This document shows positions 35,237 to 43,045 of a DNA stretch of 64,000 bases, piece by piece; position 1 is the first letter of the stretch, and every line of letters starts with the position of its first letter. Made by a program: the position numbers and the translations under genes. The DNA is from Verrucomicrobium sp. BvORR106 (GTDB taxonomy: Bacteria > Verrucomicrobiota > Verrucomicrobiia > Verrucomicrobiales > Verrucomicrobiaceae). The DNA is taken from positions 94,451 through 158,450 of the forward strand of contig NZ_BATR01000096.1 in NCBI RefSeq assembly GCF_000739655.1. Reading direction: 5' to 3'. The notes under the pieces are model-generated. The model saw only the letters and a program-made list of their open reading frames with translations, was not told where the DNA came from and did no database searches.

Positions 35237-35962
35237 TCAGTTGCGGGTGGATCTCTTGCGGGCCACTCGCTTCTTGGGTGGGAGCGCCAGTTCATCCAGG
35301 GTGGTGTCCAGGTGTCGACGCATGGCTGTTTCCGCGGCCTCCGCATCACGGGCCAGCACGGCTTGGAGAATGATGCCATGCTCCACGATGGCGGACTCAG
35401 TGGTCACCCGGCTGTAGCCGCGGGATAGGCTGGCTTTGAGTAGATCCGTCAAAGACAGGAGCATCATGGCGGAAACTTGATTCCCCGAGGCCGCAGCCAG
35501 CGCATGATGAAAGGCCATGTCGGCCTCGATCGCGGCCTTCAAGGTCTCGGCAGTAGCGAGGCGGTCGTACACCTCCTGCAGGTGGGTTCGTTGTTCTGGC
35601 GTGGCGTTCAGCGCCGCCAGTCGGGCGTGTTCCGGCTCCAACATCAGGCGCACCTGCACGAGTTGGCGCAGACGCTCCTGGGCATCGGGGACGAGGAGCT
35701 CCACCGCCTGGGTCAGGGGCTTGTGCAGATTGTCCGTGGAACGCATCCCCACACCCTGGCGAACCTCCAGCAGGCCCTGCGTCTCCAGGCGCTTCACCGC
35801 CTCTCGTACCACACTGCGGCTGACGCCAAGCTGCTCCGAAAGGGCCTGCACCGCGGGCAAGCGACGTCCTCCCTCTGCATCCTCCCCGCGCGTCAGCTCC
35901 GCCAGGCGGGTGGCCACTTTCTCCACCAGCGACGGCGACCGGGAAATGGCGGTGATTTTCAT
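35237..35962 (-). CDS. GntR-family transcriptional regulator, FCD (FadR) subfamily
   Basis: 241 residues. The N-terminal winged helix-turn-helix is seen as RRLPAVQALSEQLGVSRSVVRE then AVKRLETQGLLEVRQGVG, and the all-helical FCD ligand domain follows with the metal-binding pattern (D-x3-H in EADMAFHHALAAASGN, and later histidines HGIILQAVLARDAEAAE and MRRHLDTTL). Regulators of this type sense sugar acids, carboxylates or fatty acyl compounds. It is the first gene of a minus-strand unit leading into the giant fusion gene 36 bases away, and probably controls it. A candidate operator is at 36008-36018. Confidence 0.88.
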   Translation of the reverse strand: MKITAISRSPSLVEKVATRLAELTRGEDAEGGRRLPAVQALSEQLGVSRSVVREAVKRLETQGLLEVRQGVGMRSTDNLHKPLTQAVELLVPDAQERLRQLVQVRLMLEPEHARLAALNATPEQRTHLQEVYDRLATAETLKAAIEADMAFHHALAAASGNQVSAMMLLSLTDLLKASLSRGYSRVTTESAIVEHGIILQAVLARDAEAAETAMRRHLDTTLDELALPPKKRVARKRSTRN

Positions 35963-36007
35963 GGAAGCGGGGTCGGGGGCAGGTGGGGAATAAGGGTGAT
36001 CATCTGA

Positions 36008-36018
36008 TGGTCTGACCA
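36008..36018. promoter_or_regulatory. Candidate FCD-GntR operator TGGTCTGACCA
   Basis: A perfect palindrome around a central base. It fits the FCD-subfamily consensus T-N-GT-N3-AC-N-A (compare TGGT-N3-ACCA sites of PdhR and LldR). It lies 46-56 bases upstream of the regulator at 35962, where autoregulation would be expected. Confidence 0.5.
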
Positions 36019-36149
36019 GTTGAGGGGGCGGAGGATACGAGGAGGTGGGAGGGAGTCTTTCAGCCTATGGAGGCAGAGACGCCAGACTGCCAGACGCCAG
36101 ACATCAGACTTGAGCTGACGCCTTAGAGGGCGCGGATGACGCGGCGAAT

Positions 36150-36205
36150 CAGTAAAAGGAGTGAGGGACATTCTTGTCCTGGTTCGGCGCAAGCGTCCGA
36201 TGATG
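36150..36205. repeat. Palindromic element family A, fragment A4
   Basis: Left end only: CAGTAAAAGGAGTGAGGGAC with the hairpin GACATTCTTGTC and the shared AAGCGTCCGATGATG segment. The right terminal repeat is missing; element B4 begins about 30 bases further on. Confidence 0.7.
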
Positions 36206-36234
36206 TGGATTCATCATTCGATGGTCCATGACCA

Positions 36235-36390
36235 GGCGAAGGCGGCGTCAAGCCGCCGACACTCCAAGACGCTGGCGCGCGGCTGGGAGGGCAATTGTAG
36301 AGTGCCCATCAACTGATGGCTGGGTGTTCTCCAGGGTGTCCAGTTGCGCGAAGCGTTTTCGGAGTACGGCGGCTTGACACCGTTTTCGCC
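36235..36390. repeat. Palindromic element family B, copy B4
   Basis: 156 bp: left GGCGAAGGCGGCGTCAAGCC with CACTCCAAGACGCT, right AGCGTTTTCGGAGTACGG with TTGACACCGTTTTCGCC. Same orientation as B1, B2 and B5. Confidence 0.8.
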
Positions 36391-36506
36391 TGCGGGTGCG
36401 GGTTGCCAATAGCTGAGAGCAGCAACGGACCTTGACCGAACTGTCCAGGCGCCAGCTCAAGTCTGGCGTCTGGTGTCTTCCAGTCTTCTGTCTCCCGCGA
36501 AGCGGA

Positions 36507-37388
36507 TCACCAATGCGCGGCGATCTTCTTTTTCAAGAACGCGACACTGCGCTCGAGTTGATCCATCCCTTCGATGCCGTCTTCGATGCTGATCCAGCCA
36601 TTGAATCCTTTGCTCTTCAGTTCGGTGAAGATCGCGTCGTAGTCGTTCAACCCTTTGCCGATCTCGCCGTGGCGCAGGCGTTTGGCGTAGCCGGCGGAGC
36701 CGCCTTCTTCCTTGCGCAGATCTTCAATGGTACCCTCAATCAGGTAGCGATCACTGGCGTGCATGGTCACCACACGGTGGGACACGCGGCGTAGGAGTTC
36801 GAGGGGATCTTCTCCGGCGAGGTAGGTGTTGCTGGGATCGTAGTTCACACCAAAGGATGGGTGGTTGATGCGATCCACCAGCTTGCAGAAGACATCCATC
36901 TTCTGGGCAAACTCCGGGTAGTCCCAGAAGTCGTCCTTGTAATGATTCTCGATGATCAAGGTGATGCCGCGCTCCTGAGCATAGGGCAGGCAGGCCTCGA
37001 TGCAGTCGGCGGCCAGGCTGACGCCCTGGTCCATGGTCAATTCCGGGCGACGCTGGCCCGAGAGCACCCGGCAGTATGAGCCGCCCAAGGCGTGAGTCAT
37101 GTCGATCCAGCCCTTCTGTTTCACAATCTGCGCTTCACGAAAGGCGGCATCAGGGTGGGTGAAGTCCGGTGAGCAACACATCATGGGGATCACTAGGCCG
37201 AGGTCCTCCACCTGCTTGCGGAATCCCGCCCAGTTGCGCTCATCCGCCATTTCCAGGAACCCGGCGTACCATTCGAGACCCTGGACGTCCAGTTTGGAGG
37301 CGAGGCCAATCCACTCAGACAGTTTCATCGATCCGTCTTTGCAGAGTGCCTGCATGAAGGCCTTGGGGAATGCGGCGAGTTTGGGCAT
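36507..37388 (-). CDS. Sugar phosphate isomerase/epimerase-like TIM-barrel protein
   Basis: 293 residues from ATG 37388. AP-endonuclease-2/xylose-isomerase-like barrel: segments ERGITLIIENHYKDDFWDYP, FGVNYDPSNTYLAGEDP, VVTMHASD and the terminal GWISIEDGIEGM carry the acidic and His residues that bind a divalent metal in this superfamily. Typical members are sugar or inositol-derivative epimerases/isomerases in the cytoplasm. It is the last gene of the operon that begins with the regulator at 43027, behind SDR and FAD oxidoreductases, which supports a role in catabolism of an unusual sugar or polyol. Confidence 0.78.
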   Translation of the reverse strand: MPKLAAFPKAFMQALCKDGSMKLSEWIGLASKLDVQGLEWYAGFLEMADERNWAGFRKQVEDLGLVIPMMCCSPDFTHPDAAFREAQIVKQKGWIDMTHALGGSYCRVLSGQRRPELTMDQGVSLAADCIEACLPYAQERGITLIIENHYKDDFWDYPEFAQKMDVFCKLVDRINHPSFGVNYDPSNTYLAGEDPLELLRRVSHRVVTMHASDRYLIEGTIEDLRKEEGGSAGYAKRLRHGEIGKGLNDYDAIFTELKSKGFNGWISIEDGIEGMDQLERSVAFLKKKIAAHW

Positions 37389-37456
37389 GGGAGGAAAAGG
37401 AAAATTAGGAATGATGAATGAGGAAGTCGGAATGGGCTGAAACCACCACTTACCTC

Positions 37457-38263
37457 TTACTGCTTACCGCTCACCGGGATGGTTGAGGAGTCTTTGGGTG
37501 GGTTTCGGCCGATGAAGGGATGTTGCTCCAGGTCCACGACCTGACCGCTGATAGGACCGCTTTCATCGGCCAGCCAGTACACCGCCGCGACGGCGATCTC
37601 GTCTGGCCAGAGGATGCGGCCCGCAGGAGCGTAAACACGTGGTACGTGAGTGTACCAGTCCTCTGGCAGGCCGTGTTCCTTCTTGCGCTGGGCCTCGTTT
37701 TCGGTGAGCACCCAGCCGGGGTTGATCTGGTTCACGCGCACATGATCTTCGCGCATGAGAGTGTCTCCGAGGTTGCGGGTGAGCGTCATGAGAGCGCCCT
37801 TGGAAATGCTGTACGGCAGGAGATTGGGCTCGCCGCTCCAGGCGTTCACGGAGCCGATGTTCAGCACCGCTCCCCGTGTTGCCCGGAGTTGGGAGAGTGC
37901 GGCCTTGATCAAAGCAAATGGGGCGACCGTGTTGACCTCCATCATCTTGCGGAAGAAGGCAAGGTCAGTGGTGTGGATGTTGGAGGCCACGACCATCGCG
38001 GCGTTGTTCACCACTGCGTCCAGTTTGCCAAAGCTCTTCACTGCCAGTTCCACGAGGCGTTCCGGGGCGCCTTCCGTCGTGAGATCTTCGATGTGCAGCG
38101 TGGCATTCTCTGCGCCCAGTTCCTCAATCACCTGTGCGCCCAGATCCGCTTCCAGTCCGTGGATCACCACCTTCGCGCCTTCGGTGACAAACCGCTTGGC
38201 CATTGCCTTGCCAATACCGGTGCAACTTCCTGTGACGATGATGACTTTGTCTTTGAGGCGCAT
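37457..38263 (-). CDS. Short-chain dehydrogenase/reductase
   Basis: 268 residues, classical SDR size. VIIVTGSCTGIGKAMAKRF near residue 8 is the NAD(P)-binding TGxxxGxG loop; NNAAMVVAS is the NAG-type motif; NIGSVNAWSGEPNLLPYSIS supplies catalytic Ser and Tyr, and the next residue is the catalytic Lys. PGWVLTENEA is the usual PG loop. It probably oxidises a hydroxyl of a sugar, polyol or sugar acid in the cytoplasm. It lies between the FAD oxidoreductase gene (100 bases upstream) and the isomerase-like gene in the same operon. Confidence 0.88.
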   Translation of the reverse strand: MRLKDKVIIVTGSCTGIGKAMAKRFVTEGAKVVIHGLEADLGAQVIEELGAENATLHIEDLTTEGAPERLVELAVKSFGKLDAVVNNAAMVVASNIHTTDLAFFRKMMEVNTVAPFALIKAALSQLRATRGAVLNIGSVNAWSGEPNLLPYSISKGALMTLTRNLGDTLMREDHVRVNQINPGWVLTENEAQRKKEHGLPEDWYTHVPRVYAPAGRILWPDEIAVAAVYWLADESGPISGQVVDLEQHPFIGRNPPKDSSTIPVSGKQ

Positions 38264-38363
38264 GGGTTGAATGCAGTGAAAAGTTTAGAGTAAAAAGTGA
38301 TAAGTGGGTTCCGAAGCGGAGATCTTACTAGAGTGACGCCCTTAGGCGGAACACTGCAGATGA

Positions 38364-39737
38364 CTACGCCGCATCAGTGAACGGCCCTGCGTTTGCGGTG
38401 GCGAGAGTCTCCCGCACTTTCTGGCCATCCAGTTCTGCAACGTTGGTGCTGTTCTTCAAGCTCAGGGCTGCGGCGCAGCCGGCGGCTTCGCCGAGGGCCA
38501 TGGCAGTGACGGTGACGCGGGTGGAGGCGTGAGCGCCGCGGGTGGCGGAGTGGCAACGGCCAGCCACGAGGAGGTTCTCGATCTTCTGGGGGACTAGAGA
38601 ACGATAGGGGATGTCGTAGGGGCCGGGCTGAACTTTCTCGGGCTTGAAGTCGTTGGCACTGCCTAAGGTGGTCTTGTTGGGGTGCAGGTCCAGATACCAA
38701 CAACCGGTGGCGATGGCGTCCGGGAAGCGGCGGCCGCCCATGATCTCCTTTTCATTCAGCACGTGCTGGCCAATGAGCCGGCGGGACTCGCGCACCCCGA
38801 TCCAAGGATAGGCTTCGAGGAAATAGGAATCTGCAAAGGCTGGGATGTCGCGCTTCCAGGCCTTGTGCATGGCCAGGGCGTCAGCGCGTCCCTGCATTTC
38901 TGCGCGGGAGAGGTCGGCGGCGTCGGTGGGATTGGCGGGGACGCGGATGCCGTGAATGTAGACCTCGTCCTTGCCGAAGAGGAACATCACTCCGGGGCCA
39001 TAGAAGTAGGGGAGTTCGCCCTGAGCCTGGGCTTTCACCAGGGACTCGCGGCACAGTCCGCCGATGCCCTTGACGGGCTTCACCCCGCCGATCCGGAAGT
39101 GCAGGGTCAGCGGCTGCACCTCCGCGCTCTGCTCCGTCGGGGCTCCCGCCCAGGCGGCCACGTCGGCGTCGCCCGTGCAATCAATCACCACCTTGGGGCG
39201 CACCGTTACCAGACCGTCTTTGTTCGCGATGGTCACGCTGTTGATCCTGCCGTTGGAGGAGTCGGTAGCGCAGGCGAAGGAGTTGTACAACACCGTGAGC
39301 CGGTCCTTCTGCGCCTGCAGTTCCCGGTCCAGTAGTGCCTTGAACTCAAACGTGTTGGGGATCGTCGGGTTGTGTGGCTTGATCACCTGGGCGTCAGGGG
39401 CGCACACTCCGGTCTTGGACAGCAGCTCCAGGGCGATGCCCTTCACCACCACGCGGTGGTCGCCAATATTGGAAATGCCATCGAAATAGGGCAACCCTAC
39501 GCTGGTGATGATCCCGCCCGCAAAGGGCGCCTTCTCCACCAGCAGGGTTCTTGCGCCATGTCGCGCAGCGCTCAGGGCCGCCGCGGTGCCGGCACAGCCA
39601 CCACCACATACCAGCACGTCCGTTTCAATGGTCTTGCGACCTGTGCCTGCGCCGGCACCAGTACCCTCTGCCGCCAGCAATGGCCCCGCCATCGTAGCCG
39701 CCACGGAGGAGGCTACAAATGTCCGTCGTGTGTTCAT
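38364..39737 (-). CDS. FAD-dependent oxidoreductase with Tat-type signal
   Basis: 457 residues. The N-terminus MNTRRTFVASSVAATMAGPL looks like a twin-arginine signal. ETDVLVCGGGCAGTAAALSA then ARHGARTLLVEKAPFAGG form the FAD-binding GxGxxG and the ribose-binding Glu; VVIDCTGDADVAAWAG and RCHSATRGAHASTRVTVTAM complete the flavin site, with GEAAGCAAALSL near the end. This is the FAD_oxidored type common in Verrucomicrobiota and Planctomycetota. The substrate is unknown. In the same operon as ADH, SDR and isomerase genes. The start is 21 bases after the 59-codon small ORF. Confidence 0.82.
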   Translation of the reverse strand: MNTRRTFVASSVAATMAGPLLAAEGTGAGAGTGRKTIETDVLVCGGGCAGTAAALSAARHGARTLLVEKAPFAGGIITSVGLPYFDGISNIGDHRVVVKGIALELLSKTGVCAPDAQVIKPHNPTIPNTFEFKALLDRELQAQKDRLTVLYNSFACATDSSNGRINSVTIANKDGLVTVRPKVVIDCTGDADVAAWAGAPTEQSAEVQPLTLHFRIGGVKPVKGIGGLCRESLVKAQAQGELPYFYGPGVMFLFGKDEVYIHGIRVPANPTDAADLSRAEMQGRADALAMHKAWKRDIPAFADSYFLEAYPWIGVRESRRLIGQHVLNEKEIMGGRRFPDAIATGCWYLDLHPNKTTLGSANDFKPEKVQPGPYDIPYRSLVPQKIENLLVAGRCHSATRGAHASTRVTVTAMALGEAAGCAAALSLKNSTNVAELDGQKVRETLATANAGPFTDAA

Positions 39738-39758
39738 GATGAAATGGCTGACCGTGTT

Positions 39759-39938
39759 TCAATCTGCCCAGATGAATGGCTCTACATTGGGAGTCTCCCG
39801 CGCTCTCTCTTCACCGTGCTCACGTTCCCAAATGGTCGCTTGCATTCGCCATTCGTTCAGGGCTGCCAGATCCACATCTGGTTCATCCCAATTCGGCGAG
39901 TCGGTCGGCAACTCCAGGTCAAGAATGCTGCTGTTCAT
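39759..39938 (-). CDS. Small acidic protein (59 codons) coupled to the nucleotidyltransferase gene
   Basis: An open frame below the usual length cutoff. Its ATG (39938-39936) overlaps the stop of the nucleotidyltransferase gene as ATGA, indicating coupled translation. 59 residues with 15 Asp/Glu and only 4 Arg and no Lys; segments LDLELPTDSPNWDEPDVDL and NEWRMQATIWEREHGEERA. It ends 21 bases before the FAD oxidoreductase start. The position and charge would suit a small antitoxin or regulatory partner of the nucleotidyltransferase, but no family is recognised and this is inference. Confidence 0.6.
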   Translation of the reverse strand: MNSSILDLELPTDSPNWDEPDVDLAALNEWRMQATIWEREHGEERARETPNVEPFIWAD

Positions 39939-40480
39939 AGTTCAAGAAGGACTTTGAGCTTATCGAAGATATGAGGCGGAGCGTATCGATCGCAGAGGGC
40001 TTTCACTTCCTGCAGCGTTACCGATCCTGGGTTCTTCTCAACCAACGCTGCAATGTCGTTCAGATCTTTCCTGGTCCGTCCGGGATTGTTTTTCAAAGCG
40101 TGAAGCTTCAACGCAATGAAGCTGGCTACTGACGGACAGGTGACTTCAACGCCTTGAAACGAGTGGGTGATGGAATCGGACGACAGCTTGGCAAAAGTGC
40201 TGGAGTTCACCAGCATCACATCAATGGGAAGGAACTTGGCATCCGTGGGGTGCCAATAGCGGAGAAATGCCGGGGTCTTGTCGTGCTGGACATAGCCCAA
40301 TAGGGAAACAATCTCGTGCACCACCTCAGCTTCGTCGCTCGCAATCAAGATATCCAGATCGCGTGTGTCCCGGTGATAGTGGTGCGCATCCAGACCATAG
40401 CCGCCAATGAGATGAAAACGAAGTTTTCCCTCGTCTTGGGCAGAAGCCAGAGATTGGATCACAAGTTGAAGCATGGCCAA
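39935..40480 (-). CDS. Nucleotidyltransferase-like protein (AbiEii/MNT type)
   Basis: 181 residues. FHLIGGYGLDAHHYHRDTRD then LDILIAS holds the glycine pair (26-27) and the Asp-x-Asp metal site (D41, D43) of the polymerase-beta-like nucleotidyltransferase fold. The GG-x-hxxH-x4-R-x-T-x-DlDhl form is that of AbiEii and related minimal nucleotidyltransferases, which in type IV toxin-antitoxin systems modify tRNA or a partner. The C-terminal half includes a Lys/Arg-rich helix (KLHALKNNPGRTRKDLNDIA) typical of the group. It starts 11 bases after the ADH gene and overlaps the acidic ORF, inside a metabolic operon. No AbiEi-type antitoxin is adjacent. Confidence 0.7.
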   Translation of the reverse strand: MAMLQLVIQSLASAQDEGKLRFHLIGGYGLDAHHYHRDTRDLDILIASDEAEVVHEIVSLLGYVQHDKTPAFLRYWHPTDAKFLPIDVMLVNSSTFAKLSSDSITHSFQGVEVTCPSVASFIALKLHALKNNPGRTRKDLNDIAALVEKNPGSVTLQEVKALCDRYAPPHIFDKLKVLLEL

Positions 40481-40491
40481 CTATACAGCGC

Positions 40492-41523
40492 TTAAACAGG
40501 CTTCAGTACAGATTTTACGACCTCGCCGCTGTGCATCTTCTCGAAGGCTTCGTGCCACTCGGTCACCCGCCAGACGCCGCCGATGATGGGTTTGACGTCC
40601 AGTTGACCGCCCGCTAGCAGGGCGATGACTCGCTCCCACACTGGCCAGTTGTGGCTGAAGCTGCCTTGCAGCGTGACGTTCTTCTGCACGAGGGGGTCGA
40701 TGGAGAAGCCCAGCGGTTGCGGGCCCCAGCCCACCTTGGTGATCCAGCCATTGGGACGTACCAGTTGCAGCGCGATCTTCAGCGTGACGCTGGAGCCGGC
40801 GGCATCGATCACACAATCTGCACCCAGACCATCGCGCCGCTTGGCCCATTCCGTGGCATCGCCGATGATGCCTTCACAACCGTACAGCTTGGCGATCTCC
40901 AGACGCTGACGATCGTTCTCCAGGCCGACCAAGGCCACCTCGGCGCCGCACAGGCGGGCCACTGCGGCGCACAGAATGCCGATGGTACCAGGGCCAAGGA
41001 CGATGACGCGATCTCCAGGCTTCAGTCGGCTGTTCTCCACTACAGCATTGTAGGCCACACAGCAGGGCTCCGTGAGGCAGGCTTGTTCAAAGGCCAGCTT
41101 GTCCGGTACGCGATGCAGGCAGCGGGAAGGCACGCGCACAAAGCGGGTCATCGCGCCATTCACGCCGTAGCCAAAGCCTTTGCGCGTGGGGTCCAGATTG
41201 TACAACCCCTGGCGGCTCATGGGATTGTTGATGTCGATCACCGCTGCGGTCTCGCTCACCACGCGGTCACCTTCCTTCCAGTTGATCACGTTCTTGCCGG
41301 TCTCCACAATGTGGCCGCCAAACTCATGACCCAGTACCACCGGGTAGTTCACCGGCCAGCTGTGGTCAGCCGTCCATTGATGCAGGTCACTGCCGCAGAC
41401 GCCGACATTGGCGACCTCCAGCAGCACGTCGTCGTCCCCAATCTCCGGGGCGAGGATCTCACGAATCTCAACGGACCCCTTCTCCGGGGCATAGTTCACA
41501 ACAGCAGCGGAAGCAGTTTTCAT
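40492..41523 (-). CDS. Zinc-dependent medium-chain dehydrogenase
   Basis: 343 residues from ATG 41523. Catalytic zinc ligands: Cys in VGVCGSDLHQW and His-Glu in LGHEFGG, with TEPCCVAYNAV following; VIVLGPGTIGILCAAVARLC is the NAD(P) loop. The structural-zinc lobe (four cysteines between GHE and the nucleotide domain) is absent: that region reads SETAAVIDINNPMSRQGLYN. This resembles sorbitol/threonine-type dehydrogenases with one zinc. It probably oxidises a polyol or sugar acid. It lies between the HPS-like decarboxylase (40 bases upstream) and the nucleotidyltransferase gene in the operon. Confidence 0.85.
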   Translation of the reverse strand: MKTASAAVVNYAPEKGSVEIREILAPEIGDDDVLLEVANVGVCGSDLHQWTADHSWPVNYPVVLGHEFGGHIVETGKNVINWKEGDRVVSETAAVIDINNPMSRQGLYNLDPTRKGFGYGVNGAMTRFVRVPSRCLHRVPDKLAFEQACLTEPCCVAYNAVVENSRLKPGDRVIVLGPGTIGILCAAVARLCGAEVALVGLENDRQRLEIAKLYGCEGIIGDATEWAKRRDGLGADCVIDAAGSSVTLKIALQLVRPNGWITKVGWGPQPLGFSIDPLVQKNVTLQGSFSHNWPVWERVIALLAGGQLDVKPIIGGVWRVTEWHEAFEKMHSGEVVKSVLKPV

Positions 41524-41563
41524 GGAATGAGGAATGCGGAGTGTTAGGAATCTTCGCGAAGCA

Positions 41564-42268
41564 TTAAGCACTAAACCCGGGAACCACCTGGGAGTGCACC
41601 GCCTCACAGATCAGTCGGAGTGATCCTTCGAGGTCGCCGTCGGCCGTCTTGAAGGCGTCTGCGTCCACAGTGAGGGGCGCGCCAAGCACCACGAGCGGGG
41701 CACCGTACTGGGGGCACTGGATGGCCTGCTCCAGAGTGAGGCCGCCCACGGCTTGAACGGGGATCTTCACGGCTTGTACCACCTCGCGCAGTTGGTCCAG
41801 AGGGCTGGGCATGCGTTGACCGGCGGCGGCAATGCCACGGCGCTCGTCATAGCCGATGTGGTGGATCACGTAGTCACAACCCAGATCTTCCAGCATCTTC
41901 GCCCCAGCCACCATATCTGGGCAGCCAAGGTTATCACCCATAACTCTTACGTTGTGATCCCTGCCGGCCTTCACCACGCACTTGATCGTCTCCTCATGAG
42001 CCCGGGCCATCACCACCACGTGAGTGGCTCCAGCCTGGGCCATCATCTCAGCTTCCAGATAGCCGCCATCCATGGTCTTCAGGTCGGCCACAATGGGGAT
42101 GCCGGGGAAGGATGCGCGCAGAGCCCGGACTCCGTGCAATCCTTCTGCCAGGATCAGCGGAGTGCCTGCTTCCAGCCAGTCTACGCCAGCCCGGATCGCC
42201 AGAGCCGCGGTCTTGAGCGCTTCGTCAATGTTGGTGAGGTCGAGTGAGATTTGAACGATGGGTTTCAT
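41564..42268 (-). CDS. OMP decarboxylase-superfamily protein (HPS / keto-gulonate-phosphate decarboxylase type)
   Basis: 234 residues, (beta/alpha)8 barrel. VQISLDLTNIDEALKTA opens the fold, and IVADLKTMDGGYLEAEM contains the D-x-K-x-x-D catalytic motif shared by OMP decarboxylase, hexulose-6-phosphate synthase and 3-keto-L-gulonate-6-phosphate decarboxylase. The DLKTMD form with GYLEAEM fits the HPS/KGPDC branch rather than pyrF. No PHI partner is adjacent, so formaldehyde fixation is less likely than decarboxylation of a keto-sugar-acid phosphate, as suggested by the neighbouring oxidoreductases (inference). 57 bases after the regulator. Confidence 0.8.
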   Translation of the reverse strand: MKPIVQISLDLTNIDEALKTAALAIRAGVDWLEAGTPLILAEGLHGVRALRASFPGIPIVADLKTMDGGYLEAEMMAQAGATHVVVMARAHEETIKCVVKAGRDHNVRVMGDNLGCPDMVAGAKMLEDLGCDYVIHHIGYDERRGIAAAGQRMPSPLDQLREVVQAVKIPVQAVGGLTLEQAIQCPQYGAPLVVLGAPLTVDADAFKTADGDLEGSLRLICEAVHSQVVPGFSA

Positions 42269-42325
42269 TGGAGAGCAGTGAAAAGTTAAGAGTAAAAAGT
42301 GAAAAGTGGGGAAGGGGGCGATGGT

Positions 42326-43027
42326 TCAGGCTTCTGTGTCCATTCCCAGTTTGTAGTTGAGCTCGCCCCAGTCTTCGATGTGCTGACGCATGGCTTGTCC
42401 GGCCTTGTCCGCATCGCGGGCCAGGATGGCGGTGAGGATGGGGCGGTGACCGCGCAGGGCGTGATCGGTCACGGGAATGTCGTGTGCTTGTTGCCAGCGA
42501 TGAGCTTTGGCCAGCAGGAGTTCAAACTGGGCACGCACGGTCCGCCAGCAGGTGAGGAGTCGTGAGTGGCCGGCAGCCTGCATGATCAGGTCGTGGAAGG
42601 CGACATCCAGCCGGCTGATGTTGGTAACGTCCGTCTCCTGCTCCAGGGCCTGCACGTTCTCTTGCAGGGATGCAGCGGTTTCTGCGGTCAGTTTCTGGGC
42701 CGCCAGCCGGGCGCTCATGACCTCCAGTGTCTGGCGGAGGGTCACGATTTCCCGCACATCTTCGGCACTGAACTGGCGCACTTGGCAACGTCCACGGTGG
42801 TCGAACTCCACGACCCCGTCGTGCTCAAGCTCCACCAAGGCTTCCCGTACGGGCACGCGGCTCACGGCCAGTTGGGCGGCCAGCTTGGGTTCGCTGATGG
42901 CACTGCCCTCGGCAATCTGACCAGAGATGATCGCCCGGCGCACTTGGTCCGCCACCTCCTCCGCCAGGGTGAAGCGGCGGACGGGTTGCAGGCCTTGTTC
43001 GGGAGCGCTGGCGTCGAGGGAGATCAT
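42326..43027 (-). CDS. GntR-family transcriptional regulator, FCD subfamily
   Basis: 233 residues. The winged helix reads FTLAEEVADQVRRAIISG then SEPKLAAQLAVSRVPVREAL, the FCD ligand domain DVAFHDLIMQAAGHSRLL (D-x3-H metal motif) and later DHALRGHRPILTAILARDAD and MRQHIEDWG. It heads a minus-strand operon with HPS-like, dehydrogenase, nucleotidyltransferase, FAD, SDR and isomerase genes and is presumably its regulator. A perfect palindrome lies 19 bases upstream of its start. Confidence 0.88.
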   Translation of the reverse strand: MISLDASAPEQGLQPVRRFTLAEEVADQVRRAIISGQIAEGSAISEPKLAAQLAVSRVPVREALVELEHDGVVEFDHRGRCQVRQFSAEDVREIVTLRQTLEVMSARLAAQKLTAETAASLQENVQALEQETDVTNISRLDVAFHDLIMQAAGHSRLLTCWRTVRAQFELLLAKAHRWQQAHDIPVTDHALRGHRPILTAILARDADKAGQAMRQHIEDWGELNYKLGMDTEA

Positions 43028-43045
43028 TAAAATGCGAATTTCTAA

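Larger units (their letters stand above)
36071..36496. repeat. Nested palindromic region: outer inverted repeats enclosing A4 and B4
   Basis: The left arm 36071-36122 contains GACGCCAGACTGCCAGACG and CAGACTTGAGCTGACGCC. The right arm 36448-36496 carries the inverse, GGCGCCAGCTCAAGTCTGGC followed by GTCTGGTGTCTTCCAGTC. Inside lie a left-end family A fragment (36150 to about 36205) and a complete family B element (36235-36390). Together they fill the 544-bp gap 35963-36506. No gene is supported there. Confidence 0.7.
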
